This document shows, piece after piece, positions 30,978 to 40,342 of a stretch of 64,000 nucleotides of DNA. Origin of the DNA: Paenibacillus tyrphae (GTDB lineage: Bacteria > Bacillota > Bacilli > Paenibacillales > NBRC-103111); NCBI RefSeq assembly GCF_024158745.1, contig NZ_JAMZAW010000025.1, positions 54,954-118,953 of the forward strand, in the 5' to 3' direction. Below the pieces are notes generated by a model. The model had not been told where the DNA came from. It was given only the letters and a program-made list of their open reading frames with translations, and did no database searches. Each line of letters begins with the position of its first letter. Position 1 is the stretch's first letter. A program made the position numbers and the translations under genes.

Positions 30978-33900
30978 TTACCCATCGATGAATCCCGCTT
31001 GTAGCAGCATCCGGTAAAGGAGCACCGCTGTTTCGGCACGAGTTAATGTCTTCTGCGGCCGCAGCTCATCTCCATACCCGTTCACCAATCCCGCATGAAT
31101 GGCGGTCCGGATCGCGTCGCTTGCCCAGCCGCCAATCTGATCGCGGTCGGCGTAGGCGGTGAGATCCGCTTGCCCTGCGCGATGGCTTGCCGCCGAATCG
31201 GCATCGGCCAGCCGCAGCGCCCGAACGAGCGTCACGATCGCCTCTTGCCGTGATACCTTCCGGTCGGGCCCGAATGTGCCGTCTCCGAAACCATCCATGA
31301 TGCCGTAAGCTTTCACAGCCGCTACGGCCCCGCTGTACCAGCTCGTTTCGCTTACGTCTTGGAAACCCGCTTGATCTCCGGCTTTCGGAAGCCCCATCGC
31401 TCTTGCAAGCAATGCGGCGAGCTCGGCCCGAGTAATCTCCGCTTCAGGAACGAATCGGCTTTCATCTACGCCATCGACGATCATTCGGCTGTTCATACTG
31501 CCTATTTCAGCAGCCGCCCAGTGCCCTTGAATATCCGTTAACTTGGACGTTCTGGATACCGGTACGTAAGCGCTGTTCGTGAGACTGTGGATGACGGCGG
31601 CCTGCCGCCCGTCGACTTTGGTAAATTTCGTCGGTACCGGACGCGCACCGAGCTTCCCGTCCCACACGACGACCGTTGAAGCCTTGCCAGTGAAGTCCTT
31701 AGGCAGGTAAAGGACTCTTTCCACATAACGGCTGAAGCCGGAAATCTCCCTTCTCTCGCCATGACGAACTACTTGGACGGTAAAATGAACCGGGTCAGCG
31801 GCCAATTGGAAGCCGCCTTTATTCGCCGCATCCTGCAGTCCCGATATCGCTTTGCTCTTGCCTAGCTCGATCGTCAACTGAACTTCCGCGTCGTTCGTCC
31901 AATCGAACTCCTGACGCGTTAATTCAGCCAGAGGCAGGCGATATTGGCCCTGCCGGGTTTTCAAAGTAAGGCCATCCGCCTTCTCGGCGAGGAGGGTAAC
32001 AGCTTTACCGGGAAGCCGCAGCGCCACTTTGCCCGCCTCATCCTCGATTGAAATCGCCAGATTCGTTTTAGCCGCAGCGGATAGTGAATCAAGCACCTTC
32101 TTTAGCGTATTCGCATCCAATACAACCTCGACAGACTTCGCTCCGTCGGCATCGACTTGAAGTGTGGCGATCCCGGACACCTTTTGATCATGGATCCAAA
32201 TCGCCAGCGAATTGGTTGGTGCCGGCTGGCTCGGTGGGTTTGCCGCACTCGAAGGACTCGTAGAGCTTGAGTCGGAATCGGAACCGGAGTCGGAGCCACC
32301 CGAACCGGAGTCCGTGCTTGCCGCCGATCGAATCACGCTGAGCGTATACGTTTTAATGGAGCCGTTCTGCGCTTTGACCTTGACCTCGAACGTGTTTTTA
32401 CCTGTCACAAGGGAATATTCATGCGGCATCGCATTGCCGGTTACCTGCGATCCGTTCACATAAACGGCAGAATACACATCCGAGGGGGTCAGCGTCATTT
32501 TCAAACCATACACCGCATGACTGACATCTACCGTATAACTCGTAACTCCCGGGTTAAAATCGAACTTCACCGTCCCGCCCAAGCCTGCTAGCTGCCAGCC
32601 GGCCAAATCCGCATTGCCGCTCCTAGGAACGATGTTCTTTACCTCGATCAGACTGACGTTCGCATTGCCGGCCGTATCTGCCACATAGACCGAATACATC
32701 CCGTTTTCTTGTACCGTAAAACGGTGGTCCGCGATTTCCGTGCCTTGCTTGTCAAAATACGAGACGGCACGGCTTCCTGCCGCCCACTTGATCGAAGATA
32801 CGCGATTAAACTGGCCGTATACCGATGCCGATACGGTAACGGTCACGTTCCCGAAGGTTGGGGCGACAGGGTCCGCCTGCAGCTTGATATTCGGCGGCTG
32901 GTCGTACGTAAACGTAATGCTTACAGTTTGGTCTAGCACTAGACCGCTTGCTTCATCCTTGGCGAAATAAGTCACGTTCTCTGCCGCCGTATTGCTCACC
33001 GCAAAGGTGACCAGACCCTCCTGATCGGTTAACCCATAAACCTGTTGGATAACGGATCGTCCGCCCGTGGCTTGAAGCATCACCCGTTTTCCGGCGAGCG
33101 AATGATCGTAATCATCCTTGAGCCTCACGAAGATGGAGGCTTTGCTATTGCCATCCGCTCGTACGACGAGATCGCTCGCGGCCACCGTTGAGCGGGATAC
33201 GCTCACCTGACCATGCAGAAACTGAACGCTCGCGGTCTGTGCCATCGCGGCGCCGCCGAACGTCGCGCTGATCGTCGCGGTGCCTACCGTCGTCGGCGCC
33301 GTCAGCGTCGCCGTGTAGGTGCCATTTTGATTGTCCGTTACAGCGCCAACCGTCCCTAACGTCGACGTGATCGCGACCGCCGCGCCTCCGTTCGTCAAGG
33401 CATGGCCTTGCGCGTCCTTCAGCTTCACGCTGATCGTCGTCTGACTGGCTCCGTCCGCGGTCAGAGAAGCATTGGCCGCTTCTACCGTGCTCGTCGCTGC
33501 CGACGGTGCTCCCGGCATGAACTGGACGCTCGCCGTCGACGCTATCGCACTGCCGCCGACCGTCGCGCTAATCGTCGCGGTGCCTACCGTCGTCGGGGCC
33601 GTCAGCGTCGCCGTGTAGGTGCCATTTTGCTTATCCGTTACAGCACCAATTGTCCCTAACGTCGACGTGATCGCGACCGCGGCTCCTCCGCTCGTCAATG
33701 CATTGCCCTGTGCGTCCTTCAGCTTCACGCTGACCGTCGTCTGACTGGCTCCGTCCGCCGTAAGGGAAGCATTGCCCGCTTCGACTGTGCTCGTCGCTGC
33801 CGACGGCGCTCCCGGCACGAACTGGACGCTCACCGTCGACGCTATCGCACTGCCGCCAACCGTCGCGCTGATTGTCGTGGTGCCTACCGTCGTCGGGGCC

Positions 33901-36137
33901 GTCAACGTCGCCGTGTAGGTGCCATTTTGCTTATCCGTTACAGCGCTAACCGTGCCTAACGTCGACGTGATCGCAACCGCCGCGCCTCCGCTCGTCAATG
34001 CATGGCCCTGCGCGTCCTTCAGCTTCACGCTGATCGTCGTCTGGCTGGTTCCGTCCGCCCCAAGGGTGACGCTGCCCGCTTCCACCGTACTCGTCGCTGC
34101 CGACGGCGCTCCCGGCACGAACTGGACGCTCGCCGTCGAGGCTATCGCACTTCCACCAACCGTCGCGCTGATCGTCGCGGTACCTACCGTCGTCGGGGCC
34201 GTCAGCGTCGCCGTGTAGGTGCCATTTTGCTTATCCGTCACAGCGCTAACCGTCCCTAACGTCGACGTGATCGCGACCGCCGCGCCTCCGCTCGCCAAAG
34301 CATTGCCTTGCGCGTCCTTCAGCTTCACGCTTATCGTCGTTTGGCTGGCTCCGTCCGCCGCAAGGGTGGCGGCGCCCGCTTCAACCGTACTCGTCGCTGT
34401 CGACGGCGCTCCCGGCTCGAACTGGACGCTCGCCGTCAAGGCTATCGCACTACCGCCCACCGTCGCGCTGATCGTCGCAGTGCCTACTATCGTCGGCGCC
34501 GTCAGCATCGCCGTATAGGTGCCATTTTGGTTGTCCGTGACCGCACCAACTGTGCCTAGCGTCGACGTAATAACGACCGCGGCTCCCCCGCTCGTCAATG
34601 CATTGCCCTTCGCGTCCTTCAGCTTCACGCTAATCGTCGTCTGACTGGCTCCATCCGCCGTAAGGGAAGCATTGCCTGCTTCGACTGTGCTCGTCGCTGC
34701 CGACGGCGCTCCCGGCACGAACTGGACGCTCGCCGTCGACGCTATTGCACTGCCGCCGACACTCGCGCTGATCGTCGCGGTGCCTACCGTCGTCGGCGCC
34801 GTCAGCGTCGCTGTGTAGGTGCCATTTTGGTTGTCCGCCACAGCGCTAACCGTGCCTAGCGTCGATGTGATCGCGACCGCCGCGCCTCCGCTCGTCAATG
34901 CATGGCCTTGCGCGTCCTTCAGCTTCACGCTGATCGTCGTCTGGCTAGCTCCGTCCGCAGTCAAGGAACTGCTGCCCGCTTCCACCGCGCTCGTCGCTGC
35001 CGACGGCGCTCCCGGCACGAACTGGACGCTTGCCGTCGACGCTATCGGACTGCCGCCAACCGTTGCGCTGATCGTCGCGGTGCCTAGCGTTGTCGGCGCC
35101 GTCAACGTCGCCGTATAGGTGCCATTTTGGTTGTCCGTTACAGCGCTAACCGTCCCTAACATCGACGTGATGGCGACCGTCGCTCCTCCGCTCGTCAACG
35201 CATGGCCCCGCGCGTCCTTCAGCTTCACGTTTACCGTCGTCTGACTCGTCCCATCTGCGGGCAAAGAACCGCTGCCCACAACGACCATACTTGTCGAGGT
35301 CGACGGCGCTCCCGGCACGAACTGGACGCTTGCCGTCTTCGCTATCGGAATGCCGCCGACCATTGCGCTGATCGTCGCGGTACCTAGCGTTGTCGGCGCC
35401 GTCAGCGTCGCCGTGTAGGTACCATCATAGTTATCCGTTACAGCGCTAACCGTCCCTAACGTCGACGTGATCGTAACCGCCGACCCTCCGGTCGGCCAAG
35501 CATTGCCCTGCGCGTCCTTCAACTTCACGGTAACCGTCGTCTGACTTGTCCCATCGGCTGCGAGACTGGACTGCGCGCTGGAAACCTCACTCTCCCCCGG
35601 AGATATCGAATAATCCGGAATCATGTAGGTCCTGAAGGAAAAGTCGTACCCTGGCGACGGCGAGTTGCCTCGTTTATAGGGATCGCCCGGGCTAGTGTAC
35701 CATCCAAAACCCGCACCGCTTCCTCCATTTTCCGTAGAGGCAACCATTCGATACATCGTATCTTTCTTCAAGTAAGGCGATACTCCGGAGAAATCGAACG
35801 CTACCCAGCCTGGGCTGTACGACGTTAACTCTTCTGTGGCAAGCGGCGTCCCAAGATCGCCTTCTTTATAGATACCCAACCGTAATGCCCCGGTTCCATT
35901 ATAAAAATCGAATATGTTGAGCTCAATCTTATTGAGATTACCGCTAATGGCAGGGGTAAAGGTTTGATATCTCGGATAATCGCGGTTAACAAAAACATTT
36001 CCGATACCAATTGCCTGCTCTTGATCCAAAACAGGCTGCTCCGCAGCAAACCCCTTCCCGCCGGGAGCCAATCCTAGTGTGAGCATAAATATAAGAACGA
36101 TCGCAATCCATCGCTTGATTTGATTCATGCCTTCCAT
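30978..36137 (-). CDS. S-layer-anchored repeat protein with invasin-type Ig domains
   Basis: A 1719-residue exported protein, ATG 36135-36137 after CGGAGGATATGTG. Signal peptide (IKRWIAIVLIFMLTLGLAPG). Residues 35-175 are a jelly-roll-like domain (GIGNVFVNRDYPRYQTFTPA). Then come eight about 100-residue Ig-like repeats (LTADGASQTTISVKLKDAQG and LGTVSAVTDNQNGTYTATLT), resembling invasin D3/Big-1 domains, and a diverged ninth. After an Ig-like and a cadherin-like beta-sandwich domain (NPGVTSYTVDVSHAVYGLKM) comes an S/G/D/P linker. The last 190 residues are three SLH domains (LTDIQGHWAAAEIGSM, FQDVSETSWYSGAVAAVKAY, LTAYADRDQIGGWASDAIRT) that bind pyruvylated cell-wall polymer. Likely an adhesin or stalk. 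Monocistronic. Confidence 0.9.
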   Translation of the reverse strand: MEGMNQIKRWIAIVLIFMLTLGLAPGGKGFAAEQPVLDQEQAIGIGNVFVNRDYPRYQTFTPAISGNLNKIELNIFDFYNGTGALRLGIYKEGDLGTPLATEELTSYSPGWVAFDFSGVSPYLKKDTMYRMVASTENGGSGAGFGWYTSPGDPYKRGNSPSPGYDFSFRTYMIPDYSISPGESEVSSAQSSLAADGTSQTTVTVKLKDAQGNAWPTGGSAVTITSTLGTVSAVTDNYDGTYTATLTAPTTLGTATISAMVGGIPIAKTASVQFVPGAPSTSTSMVVVGSGSLPADGTSQTTVNVKLKDARGHALTSGGATVAITSMLGTVSAVTDNQNGTYTATLTAPTTLGTATISATVGGSPIASTASVQFVPGAPSAATSAVEAGSSSLTADGASQTTISVKLKDAQGHALTSGGAAVAITSTLGTVSAVADNQNGTYTATLTAPTTVGTATISASVGGSAIASTASVQFVPGAPSAATSTVEAGNASLTADGASQTTISVKLKDAKGNALTSGGAAVVITSTLGTVGAVTDNQNGTYTAMLTAPTIVGTATISATVGGSAIALTASVQFEPGAPSTATSTVEAGAATLAADGASQTTISVKLKDAQGNALASGGAAVAITSTLGTVSAVTDKQNGTYTATLTAPTTVGTATISATVGGSAIASTASVQFVPGAPSAATSTVEAGSVTLGADGTSQTTISVKLKDAQGHALTSGGAAVAITSTLGTVSAVTDKQNGTYTATLTAPTTVGTTTISATVGGSAIASTVSVQFVPGAPSAATSTVEAGNASLTADGASQTTVSVKLKDAQGNALTSGGAAVAITSTLGTIGAVTDKQNGTYTATLTAPTTVGTATISATVGGSAIASTASVQFMPGAPSAATSTVEAANASLTADGASQTTISVKLKDAQGHALTNGGAAVAITSTLGTVGAVTDNQNGTYTATLTAPTTVGTATISATFGGAAMAQTASVQFLHGQVSVSRSTVAASDLVVRADGNSKASIFVRLKDDYDHSLAGKRVMLQATGGRSVIQQVYGLTDQEGLVTFAVSNTAAENVTYFAKDEASGLVLDQTVSITFTYDQPPNIKLQADPVAPTFGNVTVTVSASVYGQFNRVSSIKWAAGSRAVSYFDKQGTEIADHRFTVQENGMYSVYVADTAGNANVSLIEVKNIVPRSGNADLAGWQLAGLGGTVKFDFNPGVTSYTVDVSHAVYGLKMTLTPSDVYSAVYVNGSQVTGNAMPHEYSLVTGKNTFEVKVKAQNGSIKTYTLSVIRSAASTDSGSGGSDSGSDSDSSSTSPSSAANPPSQPAPTNSLAIWIHDQKVSGIATLQVDADGAKSVEVVLDANTLKKVLDSLSAAAKTNLAISIEDEAGKVALRLPGKAVTLLAEKADGLTLKTRQGQYRLPLAELTRQEFDWTNDAEVQLTIELGKSKAISGLQDAANKGGFQLAADPVHFTVQVVRHGERREISGFSRYVERVLYLPKDFTGKASTVVVWDGKLGARPVPTKFTKVDGRQAAVIHSLTNSAYVPVSRTSKLTDIQGHWAAAEIGSMNSRMIVDGVDESRFVPEAEITRAELAALLARAMGLPKAGDQAGFQDVSETSWYSGAVAAVKAYGIMDGFGDGTFGPDRKVSRQEAIVTLVRALRLADADSAASHRAGQADLTAYADRDQIGGWASDAIRTAIHAGLVNGYGDELRPQKTLTRAETAVLLYRMLLQAGFIDG
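33200..35600 (-). repeat. Eight 300-bp tandem repeats inside the surface-protein gene
   Basis: A 300-bp unit (100 codons) recurs in phase; marker TTCAGCTTCACG is seen at 33419, 33719, 34019, 34319, 34619, 34919 and 35219, and as TTCAACTTCACGG at 35518. Central copies are nearly identical (nucleotide differences mostly at third positions), outer copies are more diverged. This pattern fits growth by unequal recombination from the middle. Confidence 0.95.
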
Positions 36138-36201
36138 CACATATCCTCCGTTCTTGCCCTTGGTGCCATAGTTTACTTCATGCGGCTAAACTTCCATATC
36201 C

Positions 36202-36405
36202 TTAACTCATAAAGTAGGTGTAGCCGCCAACAACCAGCGCCGCTGCAAAAAAAATACCAAAAAACCACTTTGCAAATTTAAAGCCTACATTCCCGCCTTC
36301 CCACCAAAGGCTGTAGAAGATAACTCCTCCTAAGACCATAATGCTGATAAAAGCAATAAGGGCATTTTCCATTTTTTCACCCGGGTCTCTTAATTTTTCT
36401 GCCAT
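36202..36405 (-). CDS. Small two-helix membrane protein
   Basis: 67 residues with two membrane segments, ENALIAFISIMVLGGVIFYS (about 13-32) and AKWFFGIFFAAALVVGGYTY (about 45-64). The first ATG (36405) has no clear ribosome site; ATG 36372 has GGGTGAAAAA before it, so a 56-residue product is possible. No family recognised. It lies between the surface-protein and PAP2 genes on the same strand. Confidence 0.5.
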   Translation of the reverse strand: MAEKLRDPGEKMENALIAFISIMVLGGVIFYSLWWEGGNVGFKFAKWFFGIFFAAALVVGGYTYFMS

Positions 36406-36433
36406 AAATCATAAGCTGTGTTAACAAAACAGA

Positions 36434-37090
36434 CTACATGGATAACTTGGCACTTCTATCATGCGAATCGGAGAGATGTTTGTACACGGCGATCGCCAGC
36501 CACAGCCAAGCCGCGCCTGCCAGCATCCCGCCGATAACGTCGCTCGGGTAATGCACCCCTAAATAAATTCGGCTCAGACCGATGCAGACCATCATGAAGA
36601 TGGCCGCTGACGTAAGCGCGATTTTCCCCGTACGGTTTCGGATATGGCTCCATAACAAATAAACGATAATACCATACAAAGCGACGGCGGCAACCGACGA
36701 CGAGCTCGGAAACGAAAACCCATCTTCCTCCAGGAGCCGGTGAAAGTTCGGTCTCTCCCGAGCGAACAATGATTTCGAAACGTATCCTACTGCCGTAGAG
36801 CCTCCAATCGCCGCAATAAACAAAAGAAGCTCCTTCCGCCGCCCTAACAAAACATACAGCACGATGATCATTCCGAGCGAAAGCACGATAATCGGCATGG
36901 TGGAACCGATCCAACTGAACCCTTTCATGAATCGGGTCCATCCCGCGGACTCCCAGCTCTGGATCAAGGACGAGATGCTGTGATCGAAAGCCAACAGCCG
37001 ATCTCCCTTAACCGCCAGCGCAATGATCCCAAACCCACAGGCCGCGAGCAGGCTCAATACATACGCATATATGACATACGACCTATTCAA
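36434..37090 (-). CDS. PAP2-superfamily protein lacking the C2 histidine
   Basis: A 218-residue membrane protein with six hydrophobic segments. Phosphatase motifs: C1 KSLFARERP (near residue 107), C3 SRIYLGVHYPSD (near 173). C2, normally P-S-G-H, reads FPSSSSV near 128, so the catalytic-site histidine of that motif is absent. PAP2 enzymes dephosphorylate lipid phosphates such as undecaprenyl pyrophosphate or phosphatidylglycerol phosphate. With C2 changed, activity may be lost or altered. The rest of the fold looks intact. Confidence 0.85.
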   Translation of the reverse strand: MNRSYVIYAYVLSLLAACGFGIIALAVKGDRLLAFDHSISSLIQSWESAGWTRFMKGFSWIGSTMPIIVLSLGMIIVLYVLLGRRKELLLFIAAIGGSTAVGYVSKSLFARERPNFHRLLEEDGFSFPSSSSVAAVALYGIIVYLLWSHIRNRTGKIALTSAAIFMMVCIGLSRIYLGVHYPSDVIGGMLAGAAWLWLAIAVYKHLSDSHDRSAKLSM

Positions 37091-37289
37091 GTGACCCCTC
37101 CATCGATGTTAGCTGCTCCATAAGAAATAGGCATGGACATGGCTTTCGCCTTTCGCATGCCTCAGTCCATAAGTTTAACAATAAAGCCGGCACTGCCACG
37201 CTTCCATACCTAAAAAGGGGTATTTATTGCTTTGTCCAGCATAAAGAAATAGACCGGAACTCCTTATTTATCAAGGAATCCCGGTCCTT

Positions 37290-38075
37290 TCATTGCAATA
37301 TAAAATGACTCAATAGCTGGTTAAACTTGTCGCGTTCCTCCCAGAAAGGGCCATGGCCGCTATAGTGAAACGGGACAAGCTGTGAATTTCTTATGTTTTG
37401 ATGGAGTTCCTGAGCTTGTTGAAAGGGAATGACTTTGTCATGAATGCCGTGGACGATTAAGGTAGGCACGGATATGAGCGGCAGATCATCATATAGCTTC
37501 TCATCTCTCAGCATAACGACGACGGCCGCGGTCGACCAGCCTGCCGCCTGTAATCCCAGTTGAAAAAACCATTCCGAGAACGGAGCGGTGATATACTGAA
37601 AGAAAAAGCCGTCCGTGACCTCCCGCATCATCTTAGGGCGGTCATTTAACGTCTCATGAAGAAATTTATTGGCAGTCTCCGGCGTAAAGCCTATGGGAGC
37701 CGCAGCGTCAACAAGGACAAGGTTAGACACTCCGTAGCCATTGTACCGGGACACATACCGAATCGCGATCGACCCGCCCGTGGAGTGTCCAACGAGCGTG
37801 AAGTCATGTAATTGAAGCGCATCGACTACCGTGCGGATATCATCCGCCAATCGGTTATAATTGTAGCCGCTCAATGGCTTATCCGACTTGCCGAACCCCC
37901 TCCAGTCGATTCCTATACAGCGGTATCCCAGTGCGGGAAGAACATCAAACTGATACTCAAATTGTTTATGGCTTAACGGCCAACCATGTATAAAAACAAT
38001 GGTCTTACTTCCCCCCGGATTGATATCCTCCACATATAAATTTACACCCGGCTCTACATTAACAAAGGTTCCCAC
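37290..38075 (-). CDS. Alpha/beta hydrolase
   Basis: A 261-residue protein from GTG 38073-38075 (GGGGGA upstream). Motifs: oxyanion HGWPLSHKQFEY (near residue 30), IDWRGFGKSDKP, nucleophile elbow GHSTGG (near 95), acid D in LIVHGIHDKVIPF and H in HYSGHGPFWEE near the end. This is the haloperoxidase/lactonase-like subgroup. The substrate cannot be read. Monocistronic. Confidence 0.85.
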   Translation of the reverse strand: MGTFVNVEPGVNLYVEDINPGGSKTIVFIHGWPLSHKQFEYQFDVLPALGYRCIGIDWRGFGKSDKPLSGYNYNRLADDIRTVVDALQLHDFTLVGHSTGGSIAIRYVSRYNGYGVSNLVLVDAAAPIGFTPETANKFLHETLNDRPKMMREVTDGFFFQYITAPFSEWFFQLGLQAAGWSTAAVVVMLRDEKLYDDLPLISVPTLIVHGIHDKVIPFQQAQELHQNIRNSQLVPFHYSGHGPFWEERDKFNQLLSHFILQ

Positions 38076-38178
38076 ATAGATTCCCCCGTACAAAATGACG
38101 TATCTTCAACAATAAGATACTCATCTGGGCAATCATAGGTGAATACCTATCCTTGTCCGATTCCCATGTCGGCTGCCG

Positions 38179-38706
38179 TCATTCCTTTTTTAATAACCCT
38201 AAATATTGTTTCCATGGCCCAACGTCCGCCCGGTATCTCTCAGCCATGACCCGAACGATTTGCGCCATGTGGGTTAAATCATGAACAACCCATGTGGAGA
38301 GCAATTCTCTCAGCTTGACGACCCCAAATGCAGGGTGGATGCCCGTCAATTCGAGGTGCGCTTCAGAGTCGACAAGCTCCTTAAGTTTAGCTATATTTGA
38401 GGCTCGAATCGTTTTGAATTCATGCAGCTTTTGCTCGAACGATCTTTCCTCTTTTTCATTCAAGTGGGCATAACGGTCAAATGACGGAAACGGTTTGCTT
38501 TCGCCTTCTTGAAGAATAAACTCCAGCCTCGGGACCCAATTCGTTCTCTCTCCCTCAATGAGGTGCTCAATCACTTCAACGACGTTCCATGTCCCTTCGC
38601 CTTCATTGCACTGCAGCCATCCGTCCGATAAACCGGATAAAAAATACTCCAACGTCTGCGGCGTACGCTCCAGAACCTCAATCGCTTCTTTCAAATGAAA
38701 ATTCAT
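38179..38706 (-). CDS. DinB-family metal-binding protein
   Basis: A 175-residue four-helix protein from ATG 38704-38706 (AAGGAG 8 bases upstream; other in-frame ATGs overlap that site). DinB landmarks: TWNVVEVIEHLIEGERTNWV with the first histidine and HDLTHMAQIVRVM with the other two (H-x-x-x-H). Members bind nickel or zinc and include thiol-transfer enzymes such as bacillithiol transferases (BstA/YfiT); which thiol or substrate is used is unknown. Confidence 0.85.
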   Translation of the reverse strand: MNFHLKEAIEVLERTPQTLEYFLSGLSDGWLQCNEGEGTWNVVEVIEHLIEGERTNWVPRLEFILQEGESKPFPSFDRYAHLNEKEERSFEQKLHEFKTIRASNIAKLKELVDSEAHLELTGIHPAFGVVKLRELLSTWVVHDLTHMAQIVRVMAERYRADVGPWKQYLGLLKKE

Positions 38707-38755
38707 GCACATTGCTCCTTTCTTCTCCATTCGTCCAATAATGATTAATAAAAAT

Positions 38756-38784
38756 CCCACGTCAAAGCACGGCTTTTACGTGGG
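38756..38784 (-). terminator. Terminator between ridA and dinB-like genes
   Basis: CCCACGT and ACGTGGG with internal AAAAG/CTTTG, followed on the minus strand by ATTTTTAT. Confidence 0.7.
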
Positions 38785-38804
38785 GGTGGATAGAGAGAGT
38801 TGCT

Positions 38805-39203
38805 TTAGACTTTAGCTGCCCATACTTCTATTTCTATTTTTATTTCCGGCAGTCCTAATTCAGAAATGTAACCAATCGTCATGGCGGGATAATTGTTGCC
38901 GAACAACTTATCCCACTCGGCATCGAGATAATCCCAATCGATTTTTTGGGTAGCCCATATATTAACCTTAATAATATTTTCTGACGTTAATTCCTCGGAA
39001 TGCAAAACAGTTTTAATATTGTCAAACGTATTCTTGATCTGTTCGTTCATAGGATCGGGAATATTGCCATTTCGGTCTACGCCGATTTGACCGGAAGTAA
39101 CGTACAGCTCTGCGTTTCTGGGGATTTTCGTAATGTGGGTGTAGTTCCCTACCGGAGCAGGCATCCCTGCCGGATTTTTTCTAACGATCTTGGCATGTTC
39201 CAT
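38805..39203 (-). CDS. RidA-family protein
   Basis: A 132-residue protein of the YjgF/YER057c/UK114 family: VTSGQIGVDRNGNIPDPMNE, IKTVLHSEELTSENIIKVNI, then YPAMTIGYISELGLPEIKIE. RidA hydrolyses reactive enamine/imine intermediates; the substrate arginine, usually in the C-P-x-R context, is not seen here (N-Y-P-A-M-T), so it may belong to a non-deaminase subgroup (Rid4-7). Start ATG 39201-39203. Confidence 0.8.
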   Translation of the reverse strand: MEHAKIVRKNPAGMPAPVGNYTHITKIPRNAELYVTSGQIGVDRNGNIPDPMNEQIKNTFDNIKTVLHSEELTSENIIKVNIWATQKIDWDYLDAEWDKLFGNNYPAMTIGYISELGLPEIKIEIEVWAAKV

Positions 39204-39573
39204 TTGAATTTACCTCGCATTCTAAAGTTTTCTGCTATTTTTTACCATTATTTTCAGGCACACTTCACCCGTGAAATGGATTCTAGAAAAAAATAGCAGT
39301 CGAGTATCCGTATCCACAAGATATGAACTTTAACGTTTTTTTCTTCATGGATCGAATGCTCCTTTCTTTATAAATGCGAAGAGAATGGCTTTACTAGAAT
39401 ATAATCCAAATCATTCTTGGAGTCAATTTTAACCAACGCGGTCTATTGACGTGCCCGTCCCTGGCCCTTGCTGATGGCAAATTTCCATGATACACTCTAA
39501 TACTGAACCGTTTCGTCTCTATATAGACAGGTTCTACAAAATGAATCATAAACGATTGGTCAGGTGAACAGCC
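39204..39573. other. Divergent intergenic region
   Basis: A 370-bp gap between ridA (minus) and tetR (plus). A TGAACCGTTTCG element near 39504 resembles a half of the TetR operator downstream (TAAACGGTA), so autoregulation is possible. No gene. Confidence 0.4.
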
Positions 39574-40143
39574 ATGTCAGCAGCCCCCTCTTCTTCCCGC
39601 CAGCGCATACTGGATGTAGCTTCCGATTTGTTTTATCGTGAAGGGATTCGAGCCATCAGCATGGATACCATCGTAGAGCGGTCCGGTTTGAGTAAAGCGA
39701 CCCTCTATCGGCATTTTCCCACCAAAGATGAATTAATCGCTGCCTATCTTGAGGCGCATGATCATCACATTTGGGAGCATTTTGACGAGGCTGTCGCTAA
39801 GCATGAAGGGTCCTCAAAAGCCCAACTGATCGCGCTAATCGACGCCGTTATTGAATTGTTTAAACCGGAATATTATCGGGGATGCCCCTTTCTCAACGCT
39901 TTTGCCGAATTCTCGGACGAAAATCATCCTGCCCACCGGATGGCATTGGAATATAATCGCGCATTACGCATTCGGTTGGCTCATCTTAGCCAGAAGGCGG
40001 GTAAGATTGACGAGGACTTGTCAGATCAGCTTTTGCTGGTGATCAATGGAGCCTATTCCTCCGTCCCGGTACTCGGTTTAGACGGATCGGCAGCCCAACT
40101 CAAAAAAATTGCGACGCAGATGATAAACCAGTATCTTGATTGA
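39574..40143 (+). CDS. TetR-family regulator
   Basis: A 189-residue protein, ATG after GGTGAACAGCC. N-terminal HTH: RQRILDVASDLFYREGIRAI then MDTIVERSGLSKATLYRHFP. The C-terminal ligand domain carries YRGCPFLNAFAEF, typical of TetR_C_33-type regulators of small oxidoreductases. It precedes a NAD(P)-dependent oxidoreductase whose promoter holds two 21-bp palindromes, the likely targets. Confidence 0.85.
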   Translation: MSAAPSSSRQRILDVASDLFYREGIRAISMDTIVERSGLSKATLYRHFPTKDELIAAYLEAHDHHIWEHFDEAVAKHEGSSKAQLIALIDAVIELFKPEYYRGCPFLNAFAEFSDENHPAHRMALEYNRALRIRLAHLSQKAGKIDEDLSDQLLLVINGAYSSVPVLGLDGSAAQLKKIATQMINQYLD

Positions 40144-40231
40144 CCCCTTTGGGGCCTATAGGAATAACCGCGGTTATTTCCTATAGGCTCCAGAGGTTTT
40201 TTTATTTTTTGGCATGATAAAAAATAATCGA

Positions 40232-40291
40232 TTGACACGATACTAAACGGTATAGTATCATTCATTTTATGATACGAGACAGTTTAGTATC
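40232..40291 (+). promoter_or_regulatory. Promoter with two TetR operators
   Basis: Just after TTGACA (40232-40237) come GATACTA-AACGGTA-TAGTATC (40239-40259, perfect 7-bp arms) and GATAC-GAGACAGTTTA-GTATC (40271-40291), both 21 bp. A TATGAT (40268-40273) may be the -10. They lie between tetR and the oxidoreductase gene. Confidence 0.75.
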
Positions 40292-40342
40292 ATTTAATTT
40301 CTCATTACATATTCGTCGAACATAGCACAAGGAGGAAATCCT

